Origin: JBOFSQ01 sp051651625
GTDB taxonomy: Bacteria; Planctomycetota; Planctomycetia; Pirellulales; Thermoguttaceae
Direction of reading: 5' to 3'
DNA: 64,000 nt
Assembly: GCA_051651625.1 (NCBI GenBank)
Contig: JBOFSQ010000016.1
Span: 1 to 64,000, forward strand
Within the stretch, counting starts at the first letter, position 1. Each line of letters starts with the position of its first letter. The position numbers and the translations under genes are program-made. Of this stretch, positions 17,559-28,676 are shown piece after piece. The notes under the pieces were generated by a model. The model was not told the DNA's origin, did no database searches, and was given only the letters and a program-made list of their open reading frames with translations.

Positions 17559-20500
17559 TCACTCGCTTACAACTCTCGACGAAGCCGAGACTTCGGCTAG
17601 GTAACGCGAGATCGCAACCAGAACGAGTACGACGTGAACTCCAATGAACGAATAGAGAAAGAACGTCGCACCACTGGCGTTGCCACCGGCGTAGGCGTGC
17701 ATGCCGGTTCGGAAGACGTAGTTGATACCGTACCACGTTGTCACCACCGGAATCGAACCGAGTACACCACCGATGGCGAGTCCGAAGTCGCCGTAGAGTC
17801 GCATCGCGCGTCCGTGCAAGATGATCGCGTAGTAGAGCATCGTTATCAGTGCCCACACTTCTTTCGGGTCCCATCCCCAAAAGCGTCCCCACGAGTAGTC
17901 GGCCCAGCGTCCGCCGAGCACAATTCCAAGCGCGAGTAACACAACCGCAACGCGCATCATCTGCAAAATAAGTGGCGCAACCGCCGTGCAAACAGACGGA
18001 AGCTGCGGACGCTCCGTCTCACCCGAACGCGAATAACGCATCGTTGTCGCTGCAACAACCGAGGCCAGCGAAAGTCCCCACGCAATCAGTGCCGCAGAAT
18101 AACTCGCCATAATCGCAATCACATGAACCGTCAGCCAAAAGTTGCTCCGCAGCACCGCAGTAAGCGGACGAATCGAAGGGTTGAACTCCGAACGCACCAT
18201 CGCCACCACACCAGCAACAACAACAATTATCGCCGGAATCGCAATGAACCACTTTCGATCCACAAGCATCGTTCGCACCTCACGAAACCAGAGTGGTGCC
18301 AGCGATGTCTTCTGAACGACAGTTTTTTGTTCACCCGAAAGCTCGTCATCAGAACGCGAACCAGTAAGAAAACGACTCAAACGGTGATGCTGCTGGAGCG
18401 GAACCGCCTGCGGACGAATCGCCTCGTCGATGTCAAACGGAAGTAGAAACCGGTCTGGAAGCACAATGAAATAAGGCACAATCACAAACGCCAAGATAAG
18501 ACGCGGCACGATCCAAACTATCCCAGCAATCGTCAAGACGACCGTTGCGGCGTCGATGAGGTCGAGAGTTTGCCAGAGTGATGCAAGTTCTGTCCACGGC
18601 GACGCGGTGTGCCCAGTGCCAGCATCGACCGACGAAAATCCGAAACGAATCACGCCGTAAAATACCGCCATCGCAACGACCACGCGGACGATTCCAATCA
18701 CCAACTTTGTCGTGAGAAACCGCTTCTCGTTCGCGGTTACTTTTCCGCCGAAGCGGGCCGCTATTTGGCGTCGCGTTGGGAATGCCGCAACATCCCACGC
18801 CGCAACAAACGGCGGCGAAAGGAGCGGCGCGAGTGGAAAGTATATCCCCAAAAGCGTCGTGACCCACGCCATCAGTATGATCGTCTCATACATATTCGTC
18901 GCCGGTGCCCAGCCAGTAATCGCGGCACGCATTCCGCCACCGACCGCAGTTATCGCCGCCGCCGAAACGAGACACACAACCGCAAGCCAAACCGCCGCCT
19001 CTTCCCAAGTGAAACGATTCGCAAGCCACTGCTGCGTCGCTGGTGTGTCGCGGTCGCTTGCGGTGGCGTCGATCATCTCACGCCGCACGACACCACAGAG
19101 CCAAGCCACAAACACCGCCACTATCGCCGCCGATGCCGCTACCACCATCCAGAAAAACGGTGCAAGGTCTTCGTAACGAACTTCCATCGCCATAAGCGAC
19201 GCTGGCGGATACGCCGTCTTGCGAAGTAGTGTGTCGTCCGCACCGGCAACCGTTTTTCGCACCGGTTCGAGTTTGTCGCTTGCGACTCTGATCGACGCCG
19301 CCAAATCTGCCAGCGCACGCTGCCGCCGCGTGACAGCCAGTTGACTGTCGGGACTCGTCATCGAAAACGTTCGCACAACCTCGTCCCAGTTGCGACGCAC
19401 ATTCACCAGCGGTGACTCGTCGGGACGACTAGGCGTGACCGGTTCTGGAATCACAACAACGTCTTCGATGGTGTTTTCATCGGTCGCCGTCTTTTCGTCC
19501 GTTGACACACTCGTTGTACTTGCGAGAGTGCTAACGTCATTGGCGTTGAGTTGCGGTTCGACAAACCGCTTGAGAAAGAGCGGGTGTCCATAGACGAGTG
19601 CGGTGAGCGAGAGCCACGGAGAGGTTAGTTGCTCGACGCGCTGCGTGAGAAGATCGGTGCCCGAAGTGATTGGAAAAACGCGAACGGTATGGCCACTATC
19701 GTAGAGTGCCAGCCACGCCGCTTCGACCTCACGCCGCATCTGTCGCACCGATGTGAGTAACTCGATTGAAGCGAGGAGCCGCTCACGCCTCTGCACCGCC
19801 GTCAGAGATTTCGGAACGAGCGACTTCATCCAAACCGGCACGTCCGACTCCGGCCCCGACGTGCTATAAATCGCCTGCTGGATGCGTGTTGCCTCATCGG
19901 CGGCGGCGTCGATGGCTTTGAGAACGTCGTCGAATCGTTGTTGCAATTCTGCGAAGTCAACGGCGGTGTGCTGCCCTGTTTCGTCCTTTCGGTCGTATGC
20001 GTTTAGCATTAGCGGCAGTGTGCGAGCGACGGTCTCAATCGAACGCGGCGTGATTGGCGTTGCGGTCTCGGATGTCCCCGACCCGCCTGCGGAGAGTATC
20101 TGCCACGCTTGTACCCATCGGTCGAACGACCCGCCAGCGGCGTTGTCGTTTGGGTGGAGACGTTGCAGAAGTGCGAGTGTTGTCTCAGGGCGTTCGCGGA
20201 GCGGGTCGAGCCGGATGCCAGCAAAGATCGCGTACTGATCGTTGAGTGCCATCACAACTTCGTCTGTTGCCGAACGAACATACGCAGGCCCACTACCTTC
20301 GATCAGATCGAGTCGCTGACGAAACGGTTCGGAGAGCGTGACGTGATACGGACTGACTCGTGTGAGTGGAAAACCAGAACGGTTTCGTTGTCCGAGTGAA
20401 AACAGTTCGTCGCAGATTGCTGCGTCGCCAACTGGGAGAAACGGAATGTAGTGCCATACTTCGGGTTCGACGAGCCACGACAAAAGTATTTCGTGTGGTT

Positions 20501-21053
20501 CCATCGTCCGTCCGCCGCTTGGGAACATCGAACGAATTCGTGAGACGATGCGTCGCGCGGTGCGTCCCGTTGGCCCAGTGGTGAGACGTGCGCGGGCCGA
20601 TGCGGCGTCGGCATCAAACGGTGTGGCCGCGGTTGAATCGTCTGCATCGCTGGGACGCCCGAAGACGCCGTGTTCGCCGAGGAGCGTGTCGATGCTGCGT
20701 GGATTTTCTTGGGCCTCGCCCATCGTCAAAAGATTCCGCGCCGCTGCCGACGATGGGTCGCCCTGATCGGGCTGCTTTGCGTCTTCTTCTGCTGCACGCT
20801 GTTCGGCTTCAATGCGGTCACGCTCATCGGCGTAGGCGAGAAGTTCGTCGAGTGTTGTGTCGTCAACGGCGATGAACGGCGTTTCCGTTCCGCAAACATC
20901 GGCGACAACGTGACGTGCAAACGTCGAGAGCGGCATCGCGCGACCGCCGTCGAAAACGGGAAGCTCACGCCACGACGACCACCCCTGCGCAAAAACCACG
21001 CTCGATGACCAAACTAATGCAAAGGCGATAACAGAAATTGAACGGCAGAACAT
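17559..21053 (-). CDS. ccsA: cytochrome c biogenesis protein CcsA, giant form
   Basis: 1164 residues, much longer than ordinary CcsA (about 300-400). A signal-like first helix (residues 1-22) is followed by roughly 600 periplasmic-looking residues (low Cys, rich in Asp/Thr, containing DGGRAMPLSTFARHVV). The C-terminal half has about a dozen membrane segments from near residue 630. The heme-handling signature WGRFWGWDPKEVWALI (WWD-type motif) lies near residue 1065, with conserved-type His in LTVHVIAIMASY and ILHGRAM. CcsA delivers heme for cytochrome c maturation in system II together with ResB. No separate ResB is visible in the window, so part of the extra N-terminal region may take its role; I cannot confirm that. 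A planctomycete-style long CcsA is the best call. No Shine-Dalgarno; no operon partner. Confidence 0.85.
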   Translation of the reverse strand: MFCRSISVIAFALVWSSSVVFAQGWSSWRELPVFDGGRAMPLSTFARHVVADVCGTETPFIAVDDTTLDELLAYADERDRIEAEQRAAEEDAKQPDQGDPSSAAARNLLTMGEAQENPRSIDTLLGEHGVFGRPSDADDSTAATPFDADAASARARLTTGPTGRTARRIVSRIRSMFPSGGRTMEPHEILLSWLVEPEVWHYIPFLPVGDAAICDELFSLGQRNRSGFPLTRVSPYHVTLSEPFRQRLDLIEGSGPAYVRSATDEVVMALNDQYAIFAGIRLDPLRERPETTLALLQRLHPNDNAAGGSFDRWVQAWQILSAGGSGTSETATPITPRSIETVARTLPLMLNAYDRKDETGQHTAVDFAELQQRFDDVLKAIDAAADEATRIQQAIYSTSGPESDVPVWMKSLVPKSLTAVQRRERLLASIELLTSVRQMRREVEAAWLALYDSGHTVRVFPITSGTDLLTQRVEQLTSPWLSLTALVYGHPLFLKRFVEPQLNANDVSTLASTTSVSTDEKTATDENTIEDVVVIPEPVTPSRPDESPLVNVRRNWDEVVRTFSMTSPDSQLAVTRRQRALADLAASIRVASDKLEPVRKTVAGADDTLLRKTAYPPASLMAMEVRYEDLAPFFWMVVAASAAIVAVFVAWLCGVVRREMIDATASDRDTPATQQWLANRFTWEEAAVWLAVVCLVSAAAITAVGGGMRAAITGWAPATNMYETIILMAWVTTLLGIYFPLAPLLSPPFVAAWDVAAFPTRRQIAARFGGKVTANEKRFLTTKLVIGIVRVVVAMAVFYGVIRFGFSSVDAGTGHTASPWTELASLWQTLDLIDAATVVLTIAGIVWIVPRLILAFVIVPYFIVLPDRFLLPFDIDEAIRPQAVPLQQHHRLSRFLTGSRSDDELSGEQKTVVQKTSLAPLWFREVRTMLVDRKWFIAIPAIIVVVAGVVAMVRSEFNPSIRPLTAVLRSNFWLTVHVIAIMASYSAALIAWGLSLASVVAATTMRYSRSGETERPQLPSVCTAVAPLILQMMRVAVVLLALGIVLGGRWADYSWGRFWGWDPKEVWALITMLYYAIILHGRAMRLYGDFGLAIGGVLGSIPVVTTWYGINYVFRTGMHAYAGGNASGATFFLYSFIGVHVVLVLVAISRYLAEVSASSRVVSE

Positions 21054-21087
21054 GGCGAGAGACGAGGGGCTAGAGGCAAGTAGTTCT

Positions 21088-21220
21088 GGTTCGGCACAGC
21101 CGAATCCTCCAGTACGAGTTCGGCATAGCCGAACCCTCCAGTTATCATACGCCGTAGGCGTTTGGAGGGTTCGGCTATGCCGAACCGATGTGCGAGTGCA
21201 AAATTCCGAACAGGTCTATC
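21088..21220. repeat. GGTTCGGCATAGCCGAACC repeats, copy 3 (one partial, one full)
   Basis: A degenerate half copy (GGTTCGGCACAGCCGAATCC) then a full inverted pair with spacer CATACGCCGTAGGCG. It ends with TGTGCGAGTGCAAAATTCCG and AACAGGTCT. It fills the gap between the ends of fabF and the start of ccsA. Confidence 0.8.
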
Positions 21221-21242
21221 GCACCAGTCCACAACTCTCGCG

Positions 21243-22550
21243 TTACACCCGTTTCGCCACCAGCGATACGTTTTGTCCGCCGAAGCCGAAGCTGTTGCTC
21301 ATTGCAACGTCGCATTTGGCACGTCGGGAGACGTTTGGGATGTAGTCGAGGTTGCAGTCGGGGTCGGGAGTTGTGTAGTTGATTGTTGGCGGGAGCACGC
21401 CGTCGCGCATCGCCAAGAGGCAATATATTAACTCGCTCGCACCAGCAGCGGCGATAAGATGGCCCGTCACACTCTTCGTACTCGAAACAGGTACACTCTT
21501 GGCGCGGTCGCCGAAGACGTGCCGAATAGCAAGCGACTCAACGCGGTCGTTGACGGCGGTACTCGTACCGTGTGCGTTAATGTAATCAACGTCGTCGGGC
21601 GAGACACCGGCGTCGGCCAGTGCGCGTGTCATGCATCCGATTGCGCCGCGTCCTTCTGGGTGGGTGTCGGTGATGCGGAAGGCGTCGGATGTCGCGCCGT
21701 ATCCGGCAAGCTCGCCGTAGATTTTCGCACCGCGTTTTTTGGCGTGTTCAAACTCTTCGAGAATCACCATCGCCGCACCTTCACCGAGAACGAATCCGTC
21801 GCGTCCTTTGTCGAACGGGCGCGACGCACCTGTCGGGTTGGCGTTGTTGGTCGAGAGCGCGGTGAGCAAATTAAAACCGGTGACGCCGAAGGGGTGAATC
21901 ATCGAGTGCGCACCGCCGGAGATCATAACGTCGGCCTCGCCACGACGGATGATTTCTGTCGCCTCACCAATCGCCTGACTCGATGCCGCACAAGCCGTGA
22001 GGCAGTTGAGATTCGGCCCGCATGCAGAAAACTTCGCCGCCAAATGTGCCGCGACCATGTTCGGTTCTTGCTCCAGTTCTTTGACGGGATCGAGAACTTC
22101 GAGTCCGCGTTCGACGAATCTGCCGACATCAATTCCACCGCCGCGTGCGGCGGCTTCGCTGTCGGCGATTCCGGCGAGGATCATTTCGGTAAAGCTGAAA
22201 AAATCTTGCTTCCCTTCGCCCGCACCGGTGTAGACGCCGAAGCGGTACGGATCGACATCGCGTGAAAGCGTTCCGTCCCACAGTTTCGCATCGGTCATCG
22301 CCTTGAACCCCGCGCCGATGGCGAAGTGGGTGTGTCGGTCTTGTCCCGACCAGTCGGCGGGGTTTTCGCCGATTTCGGCGATAGTCCAGTCGCGGACTTC
22401 CGCCGCGATCTGCGTTGGGAAACGACTCGCGTCGAAGAGCGTAATCTTTCCTACCCCCGACTCGCCCGCCAAAAGACGCTTCCAAACCGATTCGACTTCA
22501 TAACCAATCGGTGTGACAAGACCGATCCCCGTAATCACTACACGCCGCAT
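21243..22550 (-). CDS. fabF: beta-ketoacyl-ACP synthase II
   Basis: 435 residues from MRRVVITGIG; the frame is open further upstream to 22643 but the family start is clear and AAAGGGA precedes it. Condenses malonyl-ACP with acyl-ACP in fatty acid elongation. The catalytic triad is intact: Cys187 in LTACAASSQAIG, His327 in NAHGTSTA and His364 in KSVTGHLIAAAG, with Lys359. It is longer than E. coli FabF by about 20 residues through an insert in the middle (SEAAARGGGIDVGRFVERG). No acyl carrier protein or other fab gene adjoins it. A second, catalytically altered paralogue is encoded at 46976-48262. Confidence 0.93.
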   Translation of the reverse strand: MRRVVITGIGLVTPIGYEVESVWKRLLAGESGVGKITLFDASRFPTQIAAEVRDWTIAEIGENPADWSGQDRHTHFAIGAGFKAMTDAKLWDGTLSRDVDPYRFGVYTGAGEGKQDFFSFTEMILAGIADSEAAARGGGIDVGRFVERGLEVLDPVKELEQEPNMVAAHLAAKFSACGPNLNCLTACAASSQAIGEATEIIRRGEADVMISGGAHSMIHPFGVTGFNLLTALSTNNANPTGASRPFDKGRDGFVLGEGAAMVILEEFEHAKKRGAKIYGELAGYGATSDAFRITDTHPEGRGAIGCMTRALADAGVSPDDVDYINAHGTSTAVNDRVESLAIRHVFGDRAKSVPVSSTKSVTGHLIAAAGASELIYCLLAMRDGVLPPTINYTTPDPDCNLDYIPNVSRRAKCDVAMSNSFGFGGQNVSLVAKRV

Positions 22551-22696
22551 TGAGTTGTCCCTTTGTATGATGTGTCCGTTCCCCCCACACGGGAACCAAG
22601 TGCAAGTTTTACCCAATTTTTGCATGAACGCAAGCCGCCACACACAAACGAGCGCGGGAAAGTTTTAGCTGCATGCGGTAGTGGTGGCATATTTGC

Positions 22697-22760
22697 CCCA
22701 ACGGGACAATAGACCTGTTCGGAAACTTGCACCCGCACATCAGTTCGGCATAGCCGAACC
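22697..22760. repeat. partial GGTTCGGCATAGCCGAACC repeat, inverted tail
   Basis: AGACCTGTTCGGAAACTTGC and ACCCGCACA, then GTTCGGCATAGCCGAACC: the tail seen after copies 1 and 3, here in front of the hairpin. The gap 22551-22851 holds nothing else I can identify. Confidence 0.65.
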
Positions 22761-22851
22761 AGAACTACTTGATGGGTATGGACTGCGTGAATGTGCGTCA
22801 AGTCCACACCGCCCATAACTGCGTCGAATTACGATTCCCGCTCCGATTTCA

Positions 22852-25800
22852 CTACACACTCCGAATGCGATAGAGTATCACATAAAACAGCGGCACAACC
22901 ACTAGCGTTAGCGCGGTTGCTGCACCGAGGCCGCCAATGATCGTCGCCGCCATCGCGCAGTAAAATGGGTGCGTGAGAAGCGGAAACATCCCCAACACCG
23001 TCGTCCCCGCCGCCATCACCACCGGACGCAAACGACTCACCGCCGCCTCCAAAACCGCCGAGTACGGCTCCATCTTGATAGTGTAACGGTTGTGCTGAAT
23101 CTGTTCGATGAGGATGATCGCGTTCTTAATCAGCATCCCAGAAAGTCCGAGGAAACCTAGAATCGACATAAACCCAAACGCCAGCCCCGTGCCGAGAAGT
23201 CCAGCCGTTACGCCGATAAACGCCAGCGGCAAACACGCAAAGATGATGATCGGTGGACGAAACTGATTGAACTGAATAATCAAGATCAAAAACATCATCC
23301 CCAAACAAATCGGGAACGCCATCGCCAGCGGTCGCTTACCTTCGTTCGCAGTGTAATACTCGCCGCGCCACTCAAGCGAGTAACCACTCGGAATCTCAAT
23401 CTCACTCTCGATTCGCGGCATAAGTTTTAGTAGCATCACCGACGCCAGCATATTCCCCGGCGGATTGCAACGCGCAATGAGCGACTTTTGCTGCTGGAAA
23501 CGACGGATGAGCGAGTCCTCAAAAACACTCGCGTCAACTTGATCGACAACCTGTAGCAGCGGAACCGAAACACCCGTTGTCGAACTGGTGACGATGATGT
23601 TTGCAACGTCGCTGTAGTCGCCGCGCAAGTCGCCTTCGGGACGCAACACTATCGGGAGCAAATCTTCGTCTTCACGGTAAACGCCAACGGTCGTCCCGAC
23701 GAAGTGCGTGTGGAGTGCGCGGGCGATGTCGCTCCGCGTGATTCCGAGCCTGCGTGACTTCGCCTCGTTTATCACGGGCCGCTTCACTTCAACCATCTGT
23801 CGCCAGTCGGTCGCAACGTCCCACGCACCTTCTTCTCGCATAATTGTCTGCGCCTGCGTCGCAAGTTTTTTCAGAACGTTCGCATCACGCCCGCGAAAAC
23901 GCGCCTCGATTTTATACGTCACCGGCGGGCCGTTCGCAAAACGAATGACCTGACACTCCGCTCCCGGAAACCGCCTTTGCAAATAACCTTCCAAAACAGG
24001 CTTGATACGATTTACGGTGTCCTTTGAATCGACCGTCACGAGAAGCTGGCCAAACGACGGATTCACATCTTTCGAGTCGTATCCCAAGACAAAACGCAGC
24101 GTCCCCGAACCGACAAAACGCGCAACCTGTTTTAACTCGCCGAGTTCGGGACGCTCCTTCGCAAGCGTCCAAAGGTAACGTTCAACTTCTGCAAGGTCGT
24201 CGTCGGTGACGGTGATGTGCGACCCCTGCGGTCGCCAGAAATCGACGTAAAATTGCGGACGGTCGCTGTCGGAGAAAAAGAAGTCGGGGATGAACATAAA
24301 ACCGATCATCGCCACGACAAGCATCGCAAATATCGTTGCGAGCGACAAAATCCGATACCGCAAAACGAGTCGCAAAAATCTGCGGAACAGACGAAATATC
24401 CAGTGTCCATACGGGTCGCCCGACTCGATCTTCGGTATCCGCAGAAAGTCTACGCACAGGAGCGGCGTTGTCGTCACGGCGAAAATCCAACTCAACGTCA
24501 GCGAGATGAGCATCACCCAAAACAGCGAACGACAAAACTCGCCAATATTTCCCGGCGCAAACCCAATCGCCGCAAATGCAAGCACCGCAATCACCGTCGC
24601 ACCGAGGAGCGGATATTGCGTGAGGGCGATTGTTTCGATGGCCGCCTCGACGCGGGTCTTTCCTCGCTGAACACCAATGATCACACCTTCGGCAACGACA
24701 ATCGCGTTGTCAACGAGCATTCCGAGCGCGAGCACAAGCGCACCGAGCGAAATTAACTGCATCGTGATTCCGCAGAGCCACATCACGATAAACGTTCCCA
24801 AAATTGTTTGAAGGAGAATGACGCCGATGAGAAGTCCGCTCTTCCAGCCCATGAAAATCATGAGGAGAACGACGACGATGATCAACGCCTCGACAAGATT
24901 GACGACGAACGTGTCGAGTGCGCGGGTGACGGTCGCGCCTTGGCTGGAGATAGTGTAAAGCTGCATCCCTTCCGGCTGCACGCCTTCGCGGATAAGTTCC
25001 GCGACACGAGCCTCAACAATCTGCGTCATCGTGACGGCGTTTCCGCCGGCAATCGTTGAGACGCCGAGTCCGATGGCGGGTTCACCGTTGATTCGCATCA
25101 GGTTTAGCGGTGGGTCGATGTAACCGCGTTCGATCTCGGCGATGTCGCGGAGGCGCACAGTTTGGCCGTCGCGTCCGGCGATCATCAGTTCACCAATTTC
25201 TTCGACGGTCGTCCAATCGCCAGATGGCGTGATGCGAACGTAGCTGTCGCCGATGCTGACTTTGCCAGCGTTTTCAATCAGATTTTGTGACTCAAGGAGA
25301 CGCAAAACTGGGCCGAGTCCGATACCGAGTTCGGCGAGTTTCGAGTAGCGAACGTACATATAGACGACTTCGCGCTGCGTCCCCCAAAACTCAACTTTCT
25401 TGACATCGCGGCAGAGCAAGATTTCTTTCTTGAGCACCTTTGCGTATTGCCGCAAAGCTTCGTAGCTGTACGGCGTACCGTCGGGGCGAGTGCCGGTGAT
25501 TCCGTAGAAGAGACCGTACACGTCGCCGAAGTCGTCGTTGACGATTGACGGCCCTGCGCCGGGCGGCAGTTTGTAAGCGTTGTCGTGGACTTTGCGCCGC
25601 AATTCGTCCCAAACTTGCGGCAATTCGTGCGACTGCAACGTGTTGGCCATCTCGACGTAGACTATCGAGAGTCCTTCTTGCGAGAGCGAACGGAGTTCAC
25701 GAATTCGTCCGAGAGCTTGGATCGACTCTTCGATGACTTCGGTCACTTCGCGTTCGACAACTTCTGGCGACGCGCCGGGATACGGAGTCGTCACGACGGC

Positions 25801-25932
25801 GACTTTGATTACGAAGTCGGGCATCTCCAGCCGCCCCAAATGCTGGTAGGCGTACCAGCCAAACACGATGACCAGTGCAGAGAGAATGTACGTTACCTTG
25901 CGAAGAGAAATTGCCGCAGCAGCTATGTTCAT
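22852..25932 (-). CDS. RND-family efflux transporter permease
   Basis: 1026 residues, standard length for an AcrB/MexB-type inner-membrane pump driven by the proton gradient. Features are the N-terminal helix, the periplasmic pore-domain start (ASPEVVEREVTEVIEESIQA), two groups of helices with a second periplasmic loop between, TM4 motif GMLVDNAIVVAEG (VDN instead of VDD, common in some subgroups), and the repeat-symmetric second half (LGLSGMLIKNAIILIEQI). No membrane-fusion protein or outer-membrane channel gene lies beside it, so its partners are elsewhere. The substrate is unknown; it lacks the metal-specific signature of CzcA-type pumps as far as can be seen. No Shine-Dalgarno is visible before ATG 25932. 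Confidence 0.9.
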   Translation of the reverse strand: MNIAAAAISLRKVTYILSALVIVFGWYAYQHLGRLEMPDFVIKVAVVTTPYPGASPEVVEREVTEVIEESIQALGRIRELRSLSQEGLSIVYVEMANTLQSHELPQVWDELRRKVHDNAYKLPPGAGPSIVNDDFGDVYGLFYGITGTRPDGTPYSYEALRQYAKVLKKEILLCRDVKKVEFWGTQREVVYMYVRYSKLAELGIGLGPVLRLLESQNLIENAGKVSIGDSYVRITPSGDWTTVEEIGELMIAGRDGQTVRLRDIAEIERGYIDPPLNLMRINGEPAIGLGVSTIAGGNAVTMTQIVEARVAELIREGVQPEGMQLYTISSQGATVTRALDTFVVNLVEALIIVVVLLMIFMGWKSGLLIGVILLQTILGTFIVMWLCGITMQLISLGALVLALGMLVDNAIVVAEGVIIGVQRGKTRVEAAIETIALTQYPLLGATVIAVLAFAAIGFAPGNIGEFCRSLFWVMLISLTLSWIFAVTTTPLLCVDFLRIPKIESGDPYGHWIFRLFRRFLRLVLRYRILSLATIFAMLVVAMIGFMFIPDFFFSDSDRPQFYVDFWRPQGSHITVTDDDLAEVERYLWTLAKERPELGELKQVARFVGSGTLRFVLGYDSKDVNPSFGQLLVTVDSKDTVNRIKPVLEGYLQRRFPGAECQVIRFANGPPVTYKIEARFRGRDANVLKKLATQAQTIMREEGAWDVATDWRQMVEVKRPVINEAKSRRLGITRSDIARALHTHFVGTTVGVYREDEDLLPIVLRPEGDLRGDYSDVANIIVTSSTTGVSVPLLQVVDQVDASVFEDSLIRRFQQQKSLIARCNPPGNMLASVMLLKLMPRIESEIEIPSGYSLEWRGEYYTANEGKRPLAMAFPICLGMMFLILIIQFNQFRPPIIIFACLPLAFIGVTAGLLGTGLAFGFMSILGFLGLSGMLIKNAIILIEQIQHNRYTIKMEPYSAVLEAAVSRLRPVVMAAGTTVLGMFPLLTHPFYCAMAATIIGGLGAATALTLVVVPLFYVILYRIRSV

Positions 25933-25972
25933 GATGGGAATCAGTGTAGTGTAAATGAGAATTGAGAATCGC

Positions 25973-26197
25973 GTATACGTTCACGGTTTTCAAGTAGCAT
26001 CGTTAGTTGGTAGTTTCTTTTTTCTCACACAAAGGCACGAAGGCACAAAGAAAAATTTTAACGCGGAAATCGCGGAAGAACGGAAAGACACGGAAGTTCA
26101 GAATTCTGCGTATTCCATTTTTCCGCGTGTTCCGTGTTCTCTCCTCTTCTCTTCGTGCCTTTGTGTGAGACTCCTCAAAAAACCGTGAACGCTTACC
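25973..26197. mobile_element. miniature inverted-repeat element, family A (copy A3)
   Basis: Ends GTATACGTTCACGG and CCGTGAACGCTTACC; core with CTCACACAAAGGCACGAAGG at one side and CTTCGTGCCTTTGTGTGAGA at the other, and GCGGAAATCGCGG / CCGCGTGTTCCG inner arms. It fills the gap between the RND gene and the epimerase gene. Confidence 0.82.
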
Positions 26198-26203
26198 GAA
26201 TCG

Positions 26204-27148
<945 letters not shown>

Positions 27149-27187
27149 GTTTTTTTCCTGTGTTTGTGTTTACGGTGGTGGCGTTTC

Positions 27188-27418
27188 CTAGTCCCGCTAG
27201 GGACGTTCTAATTGTAGCCGAGGGCAAGACGTACTCGTCGCAGCCCTCGGTCTGCGACACCAACGAAGTCGGAAGCTCCGTAGGAGCGGCCTAATTGAAG
27301 CGTCGATTAGGCCGCCCCGATGGGGCTACGGATTCTGTGGTGTCGTCCACCCAAGGCTGCGCGGAATACCGCTTGCCTTGGGCTACAATTAGGTCGTCGC
27401 TACGCGACTAGGACATGC
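27188..27418. repeat. large inverted-repeat block
   Basis: The outer arms are TCCTAGTCCCGCTAGGGACG and TCTAATTGTAGCC on the left and GGCTACAATTAGGTCGTCGC and GACTAGGA on the right. Inside are GAGGGCAAGACG/CAGCCCTCGG and GGCCTAATTGAAGCGTCGAT/TAGGCCGCC hairpins and CGCCCCGATGGGGCTACGGA, a relative of family B. This explains the whole gap 27149-27492. Confidence 0.65.
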
Positions 27419-27492
27419 CACCAGCAAAATTTCCGTGAACCGACCGTTTCACCACGTTTTGGGTATACCTTCTAAACTTGCGAAAAAATCGG

Positions 27493-28563
27493 TCAGCGGC
27501 TCTCTCCGATGCTTGCGCGGCTCAGTCCTGCCGCTCCGATGAATCCGGCGTCGTTGCCGAGTGTTGCGAACTCGACTTGAAGTGTCGGGACGATTGCGGG
27601 GAAACATCGTGCGTAGACATCGCTCCGCAACTTGTCGAGGAAACGACGCCCCGCCGTGCTGTCGCGTCCGCCGAACGTCATCGCACCGCCGATGAGGATG
27701 CACTCTGGATCAACCGTGTTGAGAATCGAAACGATGCCGAGACTCAAGTAGCGTGCAGTTTCGGCGATGATGTCGATGGCAACTTGGTCGCCTTTCTCGG
27801 CTTCTTCGCAGACGAGTCGCGGGATCGCGGAGAGTTGCGTGTCGGGAGTGATGCGGTCGCGGAGTGACGTTTGCGTTACTTCGGCGATGGCGATAGTTCG
27901 CCGCGCGACGGCCAGTGCGCTGGCGTAGGCTTCGAGGTGTCCGCGCTGACCGCAGCCGCAGAGTCGCGCGTTTTCGGTGCAGTCGATAACGAGGTGTCCG
28001 CACTCGCCGCCGCGTCCGGTTGCGCCTTCGAGTGTTTTGCCGTCGATGATGATTCCGGTGCCGATTCCGGTGCCGAGTGTGAGAAGTGCAAGACTCGACG
28101 CCTTGCAACTCCCCGACCCAACCCAGTATTCACCGTAGGCGGCGGCGTTGGCATCGTTGCAGAAGGCGACGGGAAGACTTGTTGCGTGTGAAAGTTCGTC
28201 ACACATTGCGAAACCGACCCAGCTCCGCAGATTTGGGAGTTGTACTAGGCGTCGCGTTTTGGTGTCGATGACACCGGGGAGACCGAGGCCGATGCCGCCG
28301 ATTTGGCTTCGCGTGACGTGATCGGCGAAGTGCGGCCCTGCGAGAATCTGGTCGATGACTCGCTTCATAAGTCGTACCGCCGTTTGGGGGCACGCCTCGG
28401 TTTGTACGGCGAGAAACGAGCTTGGCACGCCCGACTCGTTTACTTCACCGATGTGGACGACACGTCCCAAGTCGTCAACGAGACCGACTTTGATTGAGGT
28501 TCCACCAACATCGACACCAAAATAGAGGGGCGCAACGGCCTCTTTCACGGAAATCATCGGCAT
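27493..28563 (-). CDS. ROK-family glucokinase
   Basis: 356 residues. Phosphorylates glucose (or a related hexose) with ATP at the entry of glycolysis. ATP-binding DVGGTSIK (18-25), catalytic Asp137 in CNDANAAAYGE, TLGTGIGTG (about 163-170), and the ROK zinc site beginning with His190 (GECGH) and CGCGQRGHLE, in which the usual third Cys is His209. ATG 28563 or the ATG two codons later could start it; no clear Shine-Dalgarno separates them. Glucokinase versus N-acetylmannosamine or fructokinase cannot be settled from motifs alone. Confidence 0.88.
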   Translation of the reverse strand: MPMISVKEAVAPLYFGVDVGGTSIKVGLVDDLGRVVHIGEVNESGVPSSFLAVQTEACPQTAVRLMKRVIDQILAGPHFADHVTRSQIGGIGLGLPGVIDTKTRRLVQLPNLRSWVGFAMCDELSHATSLPVAFCNDANAAAYGEYWVGSGSCKASSLALLTLGTGIGTGIIIDGKTLEGATGRGGECGHLVIDCTENARLCGCGQRGHLEAYASALAVARRTIAIAEVTQTSLRDRITPDTQLSAIPRLVCEEAEKGDQVAIDIIAETARYLSLGIVSILNTVDPECILIGGAMTFGGRDSTAGRRFLDKLRSDVYARCFPAIVPTLQVEFATLGNDAGFIGAAGLSRASIGESR

Positions 28564-28576
28564 AGTAAACTCAAGA

Positions 28577-28676
28577 TGGTTTGAACTTTGCGTACCAAAA
28601 TGTTAGCGGCCCACCGAGGCCGCGGTACTACGGAGGGCGAAGCCTACAAATTGACCCGTAACGGGTCTAAACTCGG
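28577..28676. repeat. dispersed repeat of about 100 bp, copy 1
   Basis: Contains GGTTTGAACTTTGCGTACCA, AGCGGCCCACCGAGGCCGCG and GGAGGGCGAAGCCTACAAAT, ending ACCCGTAACGGGT. A second copy with the same order lies at 43029-43120 (about 85% alike by eye). Confidence 0.8.

Noticed and set aside
22852..25932. Plus-strand frames opposite the RND gene, such as 24217-24756
   Set aside because: Shadow frames with biased composition; the minus-strand protein is a full-length family member.
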